Origin: Fictibacillus norfolkensis | GTDB taxonomy: Bacteria > Bacillota > Bacilli > Bacillales > Fictibacillaceae | Assembly (NCBI RefSeq): GCF_014836645.1 | Contig: NZ_JACSQM010000006.1 | Span: forward strand, 124,001 to 188,000 | Direction: 5' to 3' | DNA length: 64,000 nt | Part shown: piece by piece, positions 1 to 8,281 of the stretch | Numbering within the stretch: the first letter of the stretch is position 1 | Layout: every line of letters begins with the position of its first letter | Translations under genes and position numbers: made by a program | The notes under the pieces: generated by a model | What the model was told of the DNA's origin: nothing | Databases searched by the model: none | The model's input: the letters and a program-made list of their open reading frames with translations, nothing else

Positions 1-411
1 GTTTTATCATTGCTGCCATGGATTTTGCTGCTGATTCCTTATACGTTGTTTAAATCCAATGTATTGAATACGTTGAATTTGCACGAGAACGTATCTGTCG
101 GAGTAGGTGTGAATGTAAGTAGAGAACGAATTTCTTTGATCATGATCTCGGTAGCACTTGCGTCGGCTTCTGTAGCAGTCAGTGGTGGAATTGCTTTTGT
201 AGGATTGATGGCTCCTCATATTGCACGTTCACTAGTAGGTCCGAGACACCAAGTCTTCCTTCCCGTTGCAGCATTAATCGGAGGCATCTTACTCCTGGCT
301 GCTGACACGATCGGAAGAGTAGTATTAGATCCTAGTGGAATCCCAGCAGGAATCATTGTGACCATCATTGGGGCACCGTACTTTATGTATTTATTGGCAC
401 GAAAAAATTAG
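1..411 (+). CDS. FecCD-family iron-siderophore ABC permease, C-terminal part
   Basis: The frame is open from base 1, so the gene begins before the window; about 136 residues remain. The residual protein is hydrophobic and carries the FecCD/BtuC signature region GGIAFVGLMAPHIARSLVG, the cytoplasmic coupling-helix segment that docks on the ATPase, followed by the family ending GAPYFMYLLARK. Proteins of this family form the membrane channel of importers for ferric siderophores, heme or cobalamin. The substrate cannot be told from this fragment; a siderophore is the usual one in Bacillaceae. It is the last gene of its operon, since a terminator follows directly. Confidence 0.93.
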   Translation, partial: VLSLLPWILLLIPYTLFKSNVLNTLNLHENVSVGVGVNVSRERISLIMISVALASASVAVSGGIAFVGLMAPHIARSLVGPRHQVFLPVAALIGGILLLAADTIGRVVLDPSGIPAGIIVTIIGAPYFMYLLARKN

Positions 412-427
412 AATCAAATAATCTGTG

Positions 428-461
428 AAGGTGGTTCTAACTTTATAGGACCACCTTTTTG
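428..461 (+). terminator. Rho-independent terminator after the FecCD permease
   Basis: The arm GGTGGTTC pairs with GGACCACC (one G-U pair) and a T run follows. It lies 17 bases after the stop codon of the permease. Confidence 0.85.
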
Positions 462-510
462 CTTAAATCCCTACAACCCTCTATAATGCTAGTTAAATGA
501 GGTGAACGTG

Positions 511-930
511 ATGAGACTAGACCATACCGGTATTGCCGTGAGACGAATAGACGAAGCAATTGCATTTTATACGAATGTACTAGGCGGAAAGCTGACTGAA
601 CGATATACGAGTGAGAAGCCTGGAGTAGAAACCCACATTGCGGTGATTGAGCTTGAAAATCAGGTGATTGAACTTCTTGAACCTACGAGCAAAACATCTC
701 CGATCGAGCGGTTCATCCGACAGAAAGGAAAGGGTGTGCATCACCTGGCTTATGAAGTGGACGATCTTCTTCAAACGATTGATGACTTTGAAGCTAGAGG
801 GTATACCTTTTTAAAAGATACGTATCGAACAAATCCTTTTGGCAGAAGGTTGATTTATATGAATCCCGCACATTCACAAGGACAGATTATTGAGCTGTGT
901 GATTATCCGGACAAGAAGAAGGAGAACTGA
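511..930 (+). CDS. VOC-superfamily protein, methylmalonyl-CoA epimerase-like
   Basis: 139 residues, one full glyoxalase/VOC fold made of two beta-alpha-beta-beta-beta units. The first half opens LDHTGIAVRRIDEAI and ends VIELLEP; the second opens GVHHLAYEVDD and ends IIELC. The paired His and Glu positions are those that bind the divalent metal in VOC enzymes. The spacing and the LEPTS..SPI segment resemble methylmalonyl-CoA epimerase more than glyoxalase I, but no mutase gene is nearby, so the substrate is unsettled. I chose ATG at 511 because AGGTG lies six bases upstream; GTG codons at 502 and 508 are alternatives. It is a single-gene unit between two terminators. Confidence 0.85.
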   Translation: MRLDHTGIAVRRIDEAIAFYTNVLGGKLTERYTSEKPGVETHIAVIELENQVIELLEPTSKTSPIERFIRQKGKGVHHLAYEVDDLLQTIDDFEARGYTFLKDTYRTNPFGRRLIYMNPAHSQGQIIELCDYPDKKKEN

Positions 931-958
931 CTTGTTAAAAGTAGGTTCTCTTTTTTTT
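921..958 (+). terminator. Terminator overlapping the stop of the VOC gene
   Basis: GAGAAC at 922-927 pairs with GTTCTC at 945-950 and eight Ts follow. The 5' arm includes the last codons of the VOC gene. Confidence 0.7.
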
Positions 959-1023
959 GCCTTTCCAAGCACATGGATTTTCTTTACAATAAGTTATAAG
1001 AATATTCTGTAAAGGGTGAAGGT

Positions 1024-1980
1024 ATGAAGTGGACAGGTGATCTTGCACATTTTCCTTATCCGTTTAAAGATTCAACGTATCGTTATTCCAACAATTCAAT
1101 CCCCATGAAACAGCCTTTAAGCATAGAGGTTACCCCGAGCTACAAAAAAGAGATGCTATTAAAGAGAAAACTATTGAGTGATCACCCAGAACGTTGTTAT
1201 CAATCGCTGCTACATTCTATGACAGGGCAGTGGGAGATTGTTGAGCTCGTGATCGATCACTTAGTTTCAAAGTACCCACAAGATTTTTCAGTAAAGAAAG
1301 AGAATAATAGTTGGATATTTACCAATAAGATATTGGATGAAAAGATTGAATTTATTTTTGGTGAGAAAAACTCTCTTCCATGTGAACCGTTGTTCTTTAT
1401 TAGTCAGCATGTGCAAGAAGATCTCATTTACATGAGACAGCGTGACGATAATCTGTATTTAGATGCAGGACAGCTTTGTTTTCCTGCCAACTGGTCTCTC
1501 GCTTTTAACATAGGAATGAAATTTAAAAGCATTCATCATCCTATTCCAGGCTTTAAGGAAGAAGGGCTAGATCAACGAATTCTACAGTTTCTCATGAGGC
1601 TTGAAGCAGGAACACCTTGGGAACGTTTGAATTGGTCGCTTATGGCAGGTGATCGACTTGATACATCGCTTGAAACCTTTGATCAGTGGGGACGTCTCCG
1701 TAAACAGGTCACAAGTGAGAACGCAGGTGAGCTTGTCCATATTCGTGTAGAGGTGCAGAAGTTATTCAGGCTACCACGTACAAACAGTATTCTCTTTTCC
1801 ATTCACACACACTTGCTGGCTCTGGAACAACTAGCAACAAATTCGGAGTGGGTGCAGCAATTTTACGAAATCCTATCTGAACTTCCTGCCCATATTATTG
1901 AGTACAAAGGAATCTCTAACTATAAAAAAGCTGTGTTAGAGTATTTAGAGAAACAGCTCCAACAGGTGAAGACGTTATGA
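1024..1980 (+). CDS. Heme-dependent oxidative N-demethylase family protein (DUF3445)
   Basis: 318 residues, soluble, no signal peptide. The protein matches the DUF3445 / heme-dependent oxidative N-demethylase family by its opening (a short FPYPF..STYRYS segment), the central DAGQLCFPANWSLAFNIG block and the following HHPIPGF block, which I recognise as the conserved core. Family members are the catalytic heme subunit of dimethylamine monooxygenase, which uses O2 and reductant to turn dimethylamine into methylamine and formaldehyde. The next gene overlaps by four bases (ATGA) and a flavin/2Fe-2S reductase follows, which supplies the expected electron donor. The substrate is inferred from the family; other secondary amines are possible. 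Confidence 0.8.
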   Translation: MKWTGDLAHFPYPFKDSTYRYSNNSIPMKQPLSIEVTPSYKKEMLLKRKLLSDHPERCYQSLLHSMTGQWEIVELVIDHLVSKYPQDFSVKKENNSWIFTNKILDEKIEFIFGEKNSLPCEPLFFISQHVQEDLIYMRQRDDNLYLDAGQLCFPANWSLAFNIGMKFKSIHHPIPGFKEEGLDQRILQFLMRLEAGTPWERLNWSLMAGDRLDTSLETFDQWGRLRKQVTSENAGELVHIRVEVQKLFRLPRTNSILFSIHTHLLALEQLATNSEWVQQFYEILSELPAHIIEYKGISNYKKAVLEYLEKQLQQVKTL

Positions 1981-2432
1981 GCATTGAGGCAGTCTTCATA
2001 AAAGGAAAAAGAAAATATATCTTTTGTTCAGATGAGTATGGATCAAGAGTTTTAAGTAGTGTGTTCGAACACGTGAAGAAAGAGAAGTTGGCTTATGAGT
2101 GGTATCATTTTTCTGCTGAAAAAAGGGAGTGGCTAGAAGAATTTCTAAGTAAGCAAAAGATGGGAACTTTTCTTTATGTGGTGCTGCCTTATTCTGAACT
2201 TTATACCGTGCAAATGATGGCAAAACGTATCGGCTTCTCGAGTGATGAGACTCAATATATTGGTTATGGTGAGAAGTGGATTAGTATATTCTGTTGCCGT
2301 TGTCATGAACTGAACAGAGCAGAAGAACAACAAACTGAATTAACTTGCCATCAATGTAGATTAAAGCTTGAAGTATCAGACCACTATTCTGAACTTCACC
2401 ATGCATTTTTAGGCTATCCAGCTACAGGTTAG
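1977..2432 (+). CDS. DmmA-like small subunit with C-terminal zinc ribbon
   Basis: 151 residues. The C-terminal third has two Cys pairs (CCRC and, 20-odd residues later, CHQC), a zinc-ribbon arrangement. The N-terminal part is an alpha/beta segment without a motif I can name. Its position between the N-demethylase and the reductase, with ATGA coupling to the gene before it, fits the DmmA-type subunit of dimethylamine monooxygenase, and relatives in Bacillus carry that label. The role of this subunit (assembly or electron transfer) is not clear from sequence. Confidence 0.65.
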   Translation: MSIEAVFIKGKRKYIFCSDEYGSRVLSSVFEHVKKEKLAYEWYHFSAEKREWLEEFLSKQKMGTFLYVVLPYSELYTVQMMAKRIGFSSDETQYIGYGEKWISIFCCRCHELNRAEEQQTELTCHQCRLKLEVSDHYSELHHAFLGYPATG

Positions 2433-2444
2433 GAGGGAGTCTAT

Positions 2445-3401
2445 TTGTCCATTGAACCTACTTTATTTGTACGGATTACCTCTATAGAAAAGATAACGAA
2501 GCAGGTTAAGAAGTTTACGATGTCATCAGAAACGGGAAAGGGACTTCCGAAATTTAGTGGAGGTACGCATGTTTCTACTTACCTAAAGACACGGTCAGGA
2601 CTTATTGTGAGACAGTACTCTTTAGTAAGTCATCCAGATGATAGTACGAAATATGAAATTGCTGTTCGATTAAGTGAGGATTCTAAAGGCGGCTCATTTT
2701 ACTGGCACCAGGAGATGAAAGTGGGAGATCGACTTCAGATCAGTTCCCCAAGGAATCATTTTTATCTTAGCTTTAAAGCGAAACATCATGTGTTTTATGC
2801 GGCGGGCATCGGGATTACCCCATTCCTTTCTATGATGCAGGATCTCTCAGCAAAAGGACAAACCTTTGAACTTCATTACGCCTCTAAATCTGAGGATAGC
2901 TGTGCTTTTCATCCATACATAAAAAAGCACTATCCGATTCAAAGCCACTTCTACTTTTCCGATCAACAACAACGGTTGCAAATCACCTCCTTAGAAAATC
3001 ATCCAATCGGAACGCATGTTTATTTTTGTGGACCTGAAGGGTTTATTGAACAGTTTAGGATAGCAGCAGGAAAGCTAGGATACCCTGAATCTTCCGTGCA
3101 CTATGAGCGATTCCTACCAACTCAAAATAAGGCAATGAAAGCATTCAAAGTGATTCTTCAAAATGGGAGTGAACTAATAGTAGAAGAGAAACAAACCCTT
3201 CTAGAAGTTTTGTTAGCAAATGGTACTTACATTCCCTACTCATGTAGAGTAGGTAGATGTGGTACATGTGAAATTCCAGTAGCTGAAGGAAAGATTGAAC
3301 ATTTTGATGATTTTCTTAGTGAAGAACAAAAGAATGAGCAAAATTGTATCTTGGCATGTGTTTCACGTGGCTGTTCAGATAAACTAGTATTAAAGATATA
3401 A
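2445..3401 (+). CDS. PDR/VanB-type oxidoreductase: flavin, NAD and [2Fe-2S] domains
   Basis: 318 residues in three domains: a flavin-binding barrel with RQYSLVSHP near residue 50, an NAD-binding domain with AAGIGITPFLSM near 120, and a C-terminal plant-type ferredoxin. The ferredoxin cysteines are CRVGRCGTC plus a fourth Cys in CILAC. This is the phthalate dioxygenase reductase layout, which passes electrons from NAD(P)H through flavin and the cluster to an oxygenase. The partner should be the heme N-demethylase two genes upstream. The start is TTG at 2445, set by AGGAGGGAG just before it; the preceding gene stops 12 bases upstream. Confidence 0.9.
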   Translation: MSIEPTLFVRITSIEKITKQVKKFTMSSETGKGLPKFSGGTHVSTYLKTRSGLIVRQYSLVSHPDDSTKYEIAVRLSEDSKGGSFYWHQEMKVGDRLQISSPRNHFYLSFKAKHHVFYAAGIGITPFLSMMQDLSAKGQTFELHYASKSEDSCAFHPYIKKHYPIQSHFYFSDQQQRLQITSLENHPIGTHVYFCGPEGFIEQFRIAAGKLGYPESSVHYERFLPTQNKAMKAFKVILQNGSELIVEEKQTLLEVLLANGTYIPYSCRVGRCGTCEIPVAEGKIEHFDDFLSEEQKNEQNCILACVSRGCSDKLVLKI

Positions 3402-3413
3402 TTCAGGAAAATA

Positions 3414-3563
3414 GTGAGGATATTATGTACGGGAAAAACGGCTTCACCTCTTATCAGTATTCTGGCTTATATGATTAGAGATATTAAACCAGCCATCTAC
3501 CATGAAAAATATAGAAAAGACTTTGAAAAGCTCAATCAAAATAATTCAACAGCTGCAAGCTAA
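3414..3563 (+). CDS. Small 49-aa protein at the end of the N-demethylase operon
   Basis: A GTG start at 3414, preceded by AGGA at 3405-3408, opens a 49-codon frame ending TAA at 3561-3563. The product begins MRILCTGKTASPLISILAY and continues with a charged helix (KYRKDFEKLN). It sits 12 bases after the reductase and before a strong terminator, so it would be on the same message. I do not recognise the family. It could be a small subunit or an accessory peptide of the monooxygenase; it could also be chance coding, though composition and placement argue for a gene. Confidence 0.5.
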   Translation: MRILCTGKTASPLISILAYMIRDIKPAIYHEKYRKDFEKLNQNNSTAAS

Positions 3564-3615
3564 ATCTTATTAAAAGTGCTTCACTAGGTGTATAATTTAA
3601 AAAGTTAATGTAAGG

Positions 3616-3655
3616 GGAGTCTGACTGAATTTTTTCAGCAGACTTTTTTATTTTA
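3616..3655 (+). terminator. Terminator of the N-demethylase operon
   Basis: AGTCTG-A-CTGA pairs with TCAG-CAGACT around a short T-rich loop, then a T run. It lies between the 49-aa gene and the MFS gene. Confidence 0.85.
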
Positions 3656-3677
3656 TAAATGATAGGAGTTTTTATTT

Positions 3678-4850
3678 GTGAAGCACCGCAGATTGTTAGT
3701 CTACCTTGTTGCACTTGCTGCGTTTCTCGGTCCTTTTTCTCAAACGATCTACGTACCTCTTATTCCTGAGGTGACGAAAGAACTTCATACAACACCTTTC
3801 TTGGTTAACTTTTCGATCTCGATCTATACGATTTTCCTTGCTTTGATGCAGATGATTTATGGACCACTTACGGATTCAATCGGACGGCGTAAAGTGATGC
3901 TATCAGGCATCCTGATCTATTTAGTAGCTACGATCGGATGTTATTTTTCTTCATCCATTGAATTTCTTTTAGTGTTTCGCTCTCTGCAAGCCATCGGAAT
4001 TGCTGCGGGTTCCGTTGTAGCAGTAACGGTTATTGGTGATCTGTTCGAAGGAAAAGATCGGATCCAACCTATGGGAACGTTTCAAATGATGGTATCACTA
4101 GGACCAGTTTTAGGTCCTGTAGTTGGTGGTTTTTTAAGTGCTTCATTTGATTTTCATATGATTTTTATTGCATTAATCTGTGTTGGATGTATCATCTTTG
4201 CAGGAAATTTCATCTTTCTGCACGAAACAAAACCAAGTACATCAAAAAAACAGAACTTCAGATTAAAAGATTTTCTTACGATTCTGCAAAACCGTATAGG
4301 GTACACAGTAATCGGTTTAGGATTCATTCAATACTACGCTCTGTATAACTTTTTAGTATTTCTACCCGCTATTATGAGTGAAAGATACGCATTGTCTGTT
4401 GAACAGAAAGGTCTTGTGTTTCTGCCACTATCACTAGGAATCGTAGTGGGAAGCTTTATTGGCGGCAAAATGAGAAAATATAATGAAAGAAAAGTGATTG
4501 TATACTCTGCCTTTTTGAACGTTATTTCTTTATTTTTATTTATCCTAGTCTCGAACGTGTCGCTCATCTTATTGATCATTTCGATCTCATTCTTTGGACT
4601 ATTCTTAGGGATGTCACTACCCGTTCAGACAGCTCTTCTTACACAAGAGTTTCAATCCAATCGTGCTACAGCAATCGGTGCATATAACTTTTTCAGATAC
4701 ATGGGGATGTCGATCGGACCCCTCTTAGGGAGTTTCCTTTATCACCTTGGGAGTTACGGTTTGGTATATGGATTTGTAGATGTAATCCTACTCCTTTTTG
4801 TCATTTTAATGAAAAACCATTTAATACAAAATAAAAAATCTACGAATTAG
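3678..4850 (+). CDS. MFS transporter, DHA1 drug-efflux type
   Basis: 390 residues with about 12 hydrophobic segments. The loop after helix 2 reads GPLTDSIGRRKVM, the MFS motif A, and helix 5 has the antiporter-type motif LGPVLGPVVGGFL. Both mark proton-driven multidrug exporters of the Bcr/CflA-like DHA1 group. The start is GTG at 3678 behind TAGGAG. It is a single gene, separated from the N-demethylase operon by a terminator, so an export role linked to amine breakdown is not implied. The real substrate is unknown. Confidence 0.85.
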   Translation: MKHRRLLVYLVALAAFLGPFSQTIYVPLIPEVTKELHTTPFLVNFSISIYTIFLALMQMIYGPLTDSIGRRKVMLSGILIYLVATIGCYFSSSIEFLLVFRSLQAIGIAAGSVVAVTVIGDLFEGKDRIQPMGTFQMMVSLGPVLGPVVGGFLSASFDFHMIFIALICVGCIIFAGNFIFLHETKPSTSKKQNFRLKDFLTILQNRIGYTVIGLGFIQYYALYNFLVFLPAIMSERYALSVEQKGLVFLPLSLGIVVGSFIGGKMRKYNERKVIVYSAFLNVISLFLFILVSNVSLILLIISISFFGLFLGMSLPVQTALLTQEFQSNRATAIGAYNFFRYMGMSIGPLLGSFLYHLGSYGLVYGFVDVILLLFVILMKNHLIQNKKSTN

Positions 4851-4933
4851 ATTTTGAAGTAACGATTTAGGGTATATTGAATCCATATCGTTCTTGCTGT
4901 AAGCTAAGATTAAACAAAAGTTAGACAGGATGT

Positions 4934-5170
4934 ATGAGTATGTATCTTACAATAAAAGAAACGGCTGAATATTTATCAATGCCTGAAGCGTTAGTTGAAA
5001 GCTTAGTTCAGCAGAATAAAATCCGTACCATTTTTGACGGTAACCAGCACCTTATTAATAAGGAACAGTTCAATACTCATTTTGAGCAGTTAGAAAAGTA
5101 TAAGAAAATGGTTGAGGAGTATTTGAGTGAACCCATTCCTGAAGATTGGGATGCTAAAGACGAAGATTAA
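4934..5170 (+). CDS. Small excisionase-like winged-helix protein
   Basis: 78 residues. The first 45 form an excisionase/MerR-type helix-turn-helix (MYLTIKETAEYLSMPEALVE.., then a wing ending HLINKEQF). The last 30 are acidic and helical (EEYLSEPIPEDWDAKDED). Such proteins bind DNA and are common both in phages and as free-standing small regulators; nothing else phage-like is nearby. ATG codons at 4930, 4934 and 4940 are possible starts; AGGA at 4927-4930 favours 4934 or 4940. Confidence 0.7.
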   Translation: MSMYLTIKETAEYLSMPEALVESLVQQNKIRTIFDGNQHLINKEQFNTHFEQLEKYKKMVEEYLSEPIPEDWDAKDED

Positions 5171-5211
5171 AGTAATGATAAATTAGGGTAGATGGGGAGA
5201 GTGGAAAAGAG

Positions 5212-6045
5212 ATGCATAGAGATAAGGCGCTGCATTCTTTTTTAATTGAAAAAACATGGCAGTTGACGGAAGATTGGTATCAATCAATTGATAAATCAAA
5301 GGCCGCGGGGGTATACGCTTCCACAAATCCCAAGACGATTGAAACGCTAAAAAAGCAAAATCACGAATTTCACGAACATTTTTGTGAGGTTTTTGTAACG
5401 GAAGAAAGTAAGTTTCTAAAAGACTTTGAAAGATGGGTGCTTATGATTGCTCGAGACGATGAGCATTTAAACACGCCTGTTACAGTGATTATGAAAGAAT
5501 TCTTCAATGTACAAAAACAATATTTAAATCTCATACAAGAATTTGTTAGTCTTCATCAAGGGGAATATCCACAATCTATCATAGATGCTTGGAACAAGAT
5601 TATTATTGATACATTTAATAAAATTGTGACATGGTTTGTTGAAGAAAACCAAAATTATAGCGAAGAAAAATTAATTGCGCAGCAAGAGATGATCAATGAG
5701 CTCAGCTCACCCGTCATCGCACTGAACAATCATATGGGTCTTCTTCCATTAATCGGTATGATCGATACACAAAGAGCCAAGTATATCGTTGAAAACACAC
5801 TAGCACAATGTACAGAAAAAGAGATCACACATCTTTTTATCGATCTCTCTGGTGTATTAATCATTGATACGATGGTCGCTCAGCAGATTTTCTCTCTCAT
5901 TGAAACGCTTGGTCTTATCGGAGTAAAGTCAACCTTGTCTGGCATCCGGCCTGAAATTGCAATGACCGCTATTCAATTAGGTTTATCCTTTGAGAAAGTT
6001 TCCATTAAATCGAACCTCGCTCAAGCGATCGGTTCACAACAATAA
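5212..6045 (+). CDS. RsbR-family stressosome protein (globin-like N-terminus plus STAS)
   Basis: 277 residues, close to the usual RsbR length of about 275. Residues 1-150 form the helical sensor domain of RsbR proteins; residues 160-270 form a STAS domain (LSSPVIAL.. to the end). The two threonines phosphorylated by RsbT in RsbR paralogs have candidates here: T186 in IDTQRAK and T220 in IIDTMVAQQ. This protein would sit in the stressosome, which holds RsbT until stress and then releases sigma-B. It is a single gene away from any rsb operon, as many RsbR paralogs are. AUG at 5212 is preceded by a weak GGAGAGTGG-type ribosome site. Confidence 0.88.
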   Translation: MHRDKALHSFLIEKTWQLTEDWYQSIDKSKAAGVYASTNPKTIETLKKQNHEFHEHFCEVFVTEESKFLKDFERWVLMIARDDEHLNTPVTVIMKEFFNVQKQYLNLIQEFVSLHQGEYPQSIIDAWNKIIIDTFNKIVTWFVEENQNYSEEKLIAQQEMINELSSPVIALNNHMGLLPLIGMIDTQRAKYIVENTLAQCTEKEITHLFIDLSGVLIIDTMVAQQIFSLIETLGLIGVKSTLSGIRPEIAMTAIQLGLSFEKVSIKSNLAQAIGSQQ

Positions 6046-6060
6046 CTTTAATATATGAAT

Positions 6061-6090
6061 AAAAGACCAGGGTAACCTGGTCTTTTATTA
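6061..6090 (+). terminator. Terminator after the RsbR paralog
   Basis: Perfect stem AAAGACCAGG / CCTGGTCTTT with a four-base loop (GTAA), then more Ts. Confidence 0.9.
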
Positions 6091-6170
6091 TTTTCGTATA
6101 TCAGAATTTGGCCATGCCACCTCCTCATAAACTTTAAAATGTAATTCATTTTCTTAAAAGGGTGTTGAGG

Positions 6171-7511
6171 ATGGATATCTTTCAAGGTTTAACGGGGGAA
6201 ATTGTTTTACCGGATGATCCGCAATATGACGCTGCACGTCAAGAATGGAACAGAGCGATTCAAAAATTTCCTAGCGTAATTGTTTACTGTTCAGAATATG
6301 AAGATGTAAGCCATGCCATTTTGTGGGCACAAAAATATGGTAAGGATATCAGAATTCGATCAGGGGGTCATCATTATGAAGGCTATTCGACTGGTAATGG
6401 TGTTTTGGTCATCGACATCAGTCGGGTGAATGATGTAGCTGTTAATGAGGAAGACGGAACGGTTAAAGTTCAAGCAGGTATTCAAAACAAAGATCTCTAT
6501 CAAGCGGTAGGTTCTAGAGGATATCCATTTCCAGGAGGAACTTGTCCGACTGTAGGCGTAAGTGGTTTTGTGCTTGGTGCAGGATGGGGCTTCTCTAGCC
6601 GTTTATTTGGCTTAGGTTGTGACAGCTTGGTGGAACTAGAGTTAATCAACGATAAAGGTAAGTTATTAAAAGTGAATGAAACAGAAAATCGTGATCTGTT
6701 CTGGGCATGCAAAGGTGCAGGAGGAGGCAACTTTGGAGTAGTCGTCTCCATGACGTTCAAACTTCCTCCTAAAGTCGATCAAGTGATATTGTTTGAGCTC
6801 TATAAGCCTAATGCCACAACAAAGGAGCTAGGCAAATTTTTGAGAATATGGCAGAAGTGGCTAGTGAATTTAGATGAACGAATGTGTTTGAATGCTAGGA
6901 TGTATAACGCTGCGTCTGAAGGACTTGCTATCTTTGGCAGGGGATTTTTTTATGGAACCAAGGAAGAAGCATTGAAACTGTTAGATGTTTATAAAAAAAT
7001 AGACGGATTTCAAATCAATGCTAAATCTCTAACATTTTTAGAAGCTGTCACGGAGGTACAGTCTACTTATCCGCCATATGAAAAGTTTAAATCTACTGGA
7101 CGCTTTGTATATAAAGAATACGATCGAGAAGAAGTGGAAGCAATCGTGAATCTTGTGAAAAAGCGTGCGGAAGGTTCCGTGTTTGCAGCACTCACCGTGT
7201 ATGCAATGGGAGGTAAGATTCGAAATGTCGATAAAACAGAGTCTGCTTTTTATTACCGAAAAGCACGTTATATCTTAGGCATCCAATCCGTATGGGAAGA
7301 TCCAGCCGTCGCAGAAGAAAATAGAAGATGGGTGGAAAAAAGGTTCAGATATTTGAAGACCATCACTAAAGGGTCATTTGTTAATTTTCCATACAGTGAA
7401 CTGAAAGACTATGAAAAAGAGTATTTTGGCAGAAATGTTGAGAGACTTCAACGAATCAATCAAAAATACGATCCTAAAAGAGTGTTTGCTTTTCCGCAAT
7501 CCATTCATTGA
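6171..7511 (+). CDS. FAD-linked oxidase of the berberine-bridge (BBE) type
   Basis: 446 residues from ATG 6171. The N-terminal PCMH-type FAD domain carries RSGGHHYEG, where a His binds FAD covalently, and PGGTCPTVGVSG, where the Cys can make a second covalent bond. The protein ends with a BBE C-terminal segment (YDPKRVFAFPQSI). Enzymes of this group oxidise sugars or other alcohols and reduce O2 to peroxide. Bacillus homologs of this size exist (YgaK/YvdP type), but the substrate cannot be read from sequence. GTG at 6162 and TTG at 6165 are also open; AAAGGG at 6157-6161 fits ATG 6171 best. Confidence 0.88.
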   Translation: MDIFQGLTGEIVLPDDPQYDAARQEWNRAIQKFPSVIVYCSEYEDVSHAILWAQKYGKDIRIRSGGHHYEGYSTGNGVLVIDISRVNDVAVNEEDGTVKVQAGIQNKDLYQAVGSRGYPFPGGTCPTVGVSGFVLGAGWGFSSRLFGLGCDSLVELELINDKGKLLKVNETENRDLFWACKGAGGGNFGVVVSMTFKLPPKVDQVILFELYKPNATTKELGKFLRIWQKWLVNLDERMCLNARMYNAASEGLAIFGRGFFYGTKEEALKLLDVYKKIDGFQINAKSLTFLEAVTEVQSTYPPYEKFKSTGRFVYKEYDREEVEAIVNLVKKRAEGSVFAALTVYAMGGKIRNVDKTESAFYYRKARYILGIQSVWEDPAVAEENRRWVEKRFRYLKTITKGSFVNFPYSELKDYEKEYFGRNVERLQRINQKYDPKRVFAFPQSIH

Positions 7512-7557
7512 TATAAACTGTAGGTAGAGTGCTGCATTACAAAAGGAGTTTGTTTCA

Positions 7558-8091
7558 TTGAAAATATTTAAAAGTATACTATTTCTCGCAGTCCTTGCAT
7601 CTATCTTTTATCTGATCACATTGGAATGGAAAAAGAGGAATACACCACTGCCTACTGAATTGCATCCGATTGTGGCAGAGAACCGTGATCTTTTAATACA
7701 AAAAGCGTCTGAAAAAGGAATTAATATTGTAATAACCGATGATTTTCGATCCGCAGCAGAACAGGATCGGCTGTATGAACAAGGCCGTTCAAGAGAAGGG
7801 ACTATTGTGACCCATGTTGAAGGTGGCGAATCTTATCATAACTACGGTCTAGCGATTGATTTTGCTCTTAAGCTGGATGATGGCTCGGTGGTCTGGGATC
7901 TCAAACGAGATGACAATGGGAATGGACAGTCGGATTGGATGGAAGTGGTTGCGATTGCCAAAGATTTGGGCTTCGAGTGGGGTGGAGATTGGGCTGGTTT
8001 TAAGGATTATCCGCACCTTGAGATGGACTTTGGGTTGAGTATTCGAGAGTTGCAGTATGGTGAAAGGCCTCCAGCTAACATTAGGAACTAA
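7558..8091 (+). CDS. CwlK/VanY-like M15 peptidoglycan peptidase, membrane-anchored
   Basis: 177 residues from TTG 7558, with AAAGGAG nine bases before it. Residues 5-22 are a hydrophobic anchor. The M15 zinc peptidase core follows: ITDDFRSAAEQD, then SYHNYGLAIDFAL (His and Asp zinc ligands) and YPHLEM (second His). The WGGDW segment is typical of the L-alanyl-D-glutamate / D-Ala-D-Ala group that includes CwlK. It should cut stem peptides in the cell wall from the outer face of the membrane. It is monocistronic, with its own terminator. Confidence 0.88.
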   Translation: MKIFKSILFLAVLASIFYLITLEWKKRNTPLPTELHPIVAENRDLLIQKASEKGINIVITDDFRSAAEQDRLYEQGRSREGTIVTHVEGGESYHNYGLAIDFALKLDDGSVVWDLKRDDNGNGQSDWMEVVAIAKDLGFEWGGDWAGFKDYPHLEMDFGLSIRELQYGERPPANIRN

Positions 8092-8115
8092 GGGAAGTCC
8101 TTAGTTCTATTTTTC
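8085..8115 (+). terminator. Terminator overlapping the end of the M15 peptidase gene
   Basis: GAACTAAGG at 8085-8093 pairs perfectly with CCTTAGTTC at 8099-8107, followed by a T-rich tail. The 5' arm contains the stop codon. Confidence 0.88.
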
Positions 8116-8157
8116 TGTTCACTTTTAAAAGTGGTGAATAAAGTACTATTTAAACTG

Positions 8158-8183
8158 GTTTATTTTAGGAGAAAAAGGGGTAT
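8158..8183 (+). promoter_or_regulatory. Sigma-B-type promoter of the LXG toxin operon
   Basis: GTTTAT at 8158-8163 and GGGTAT at 8178-8183 are separated by 14 bases. The Bacillus sigma-B consensus is GTTTAA with a 12-15 base gap and GGGTAT, so 11 of 12 positions fit. The predicted transcript would start about 90 bases before the first gene. Confidence 0.6.
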
Positions 8184-8281
8184 ATTCTACGTGGAAAATT
8201 ATAACTATTAATGGTATTTTTATATAATGTTAGGGAATTTGACCTGATGAATAAGTAACTAGGCGATGTGGAGGTATAGGT

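Noticed and set aside
4864..4875. Second sigma-B promoter (GGGTAT before the excisionase-like gene)
   Set aside because: The -35 position reads GATTTT, which fits GTTTAA poorly.
4934..5170. Prophage border marked by the excisionase-like gene
   Set aside because: No integrase, repressor, structural phage gene or att-like repeat is found around it.
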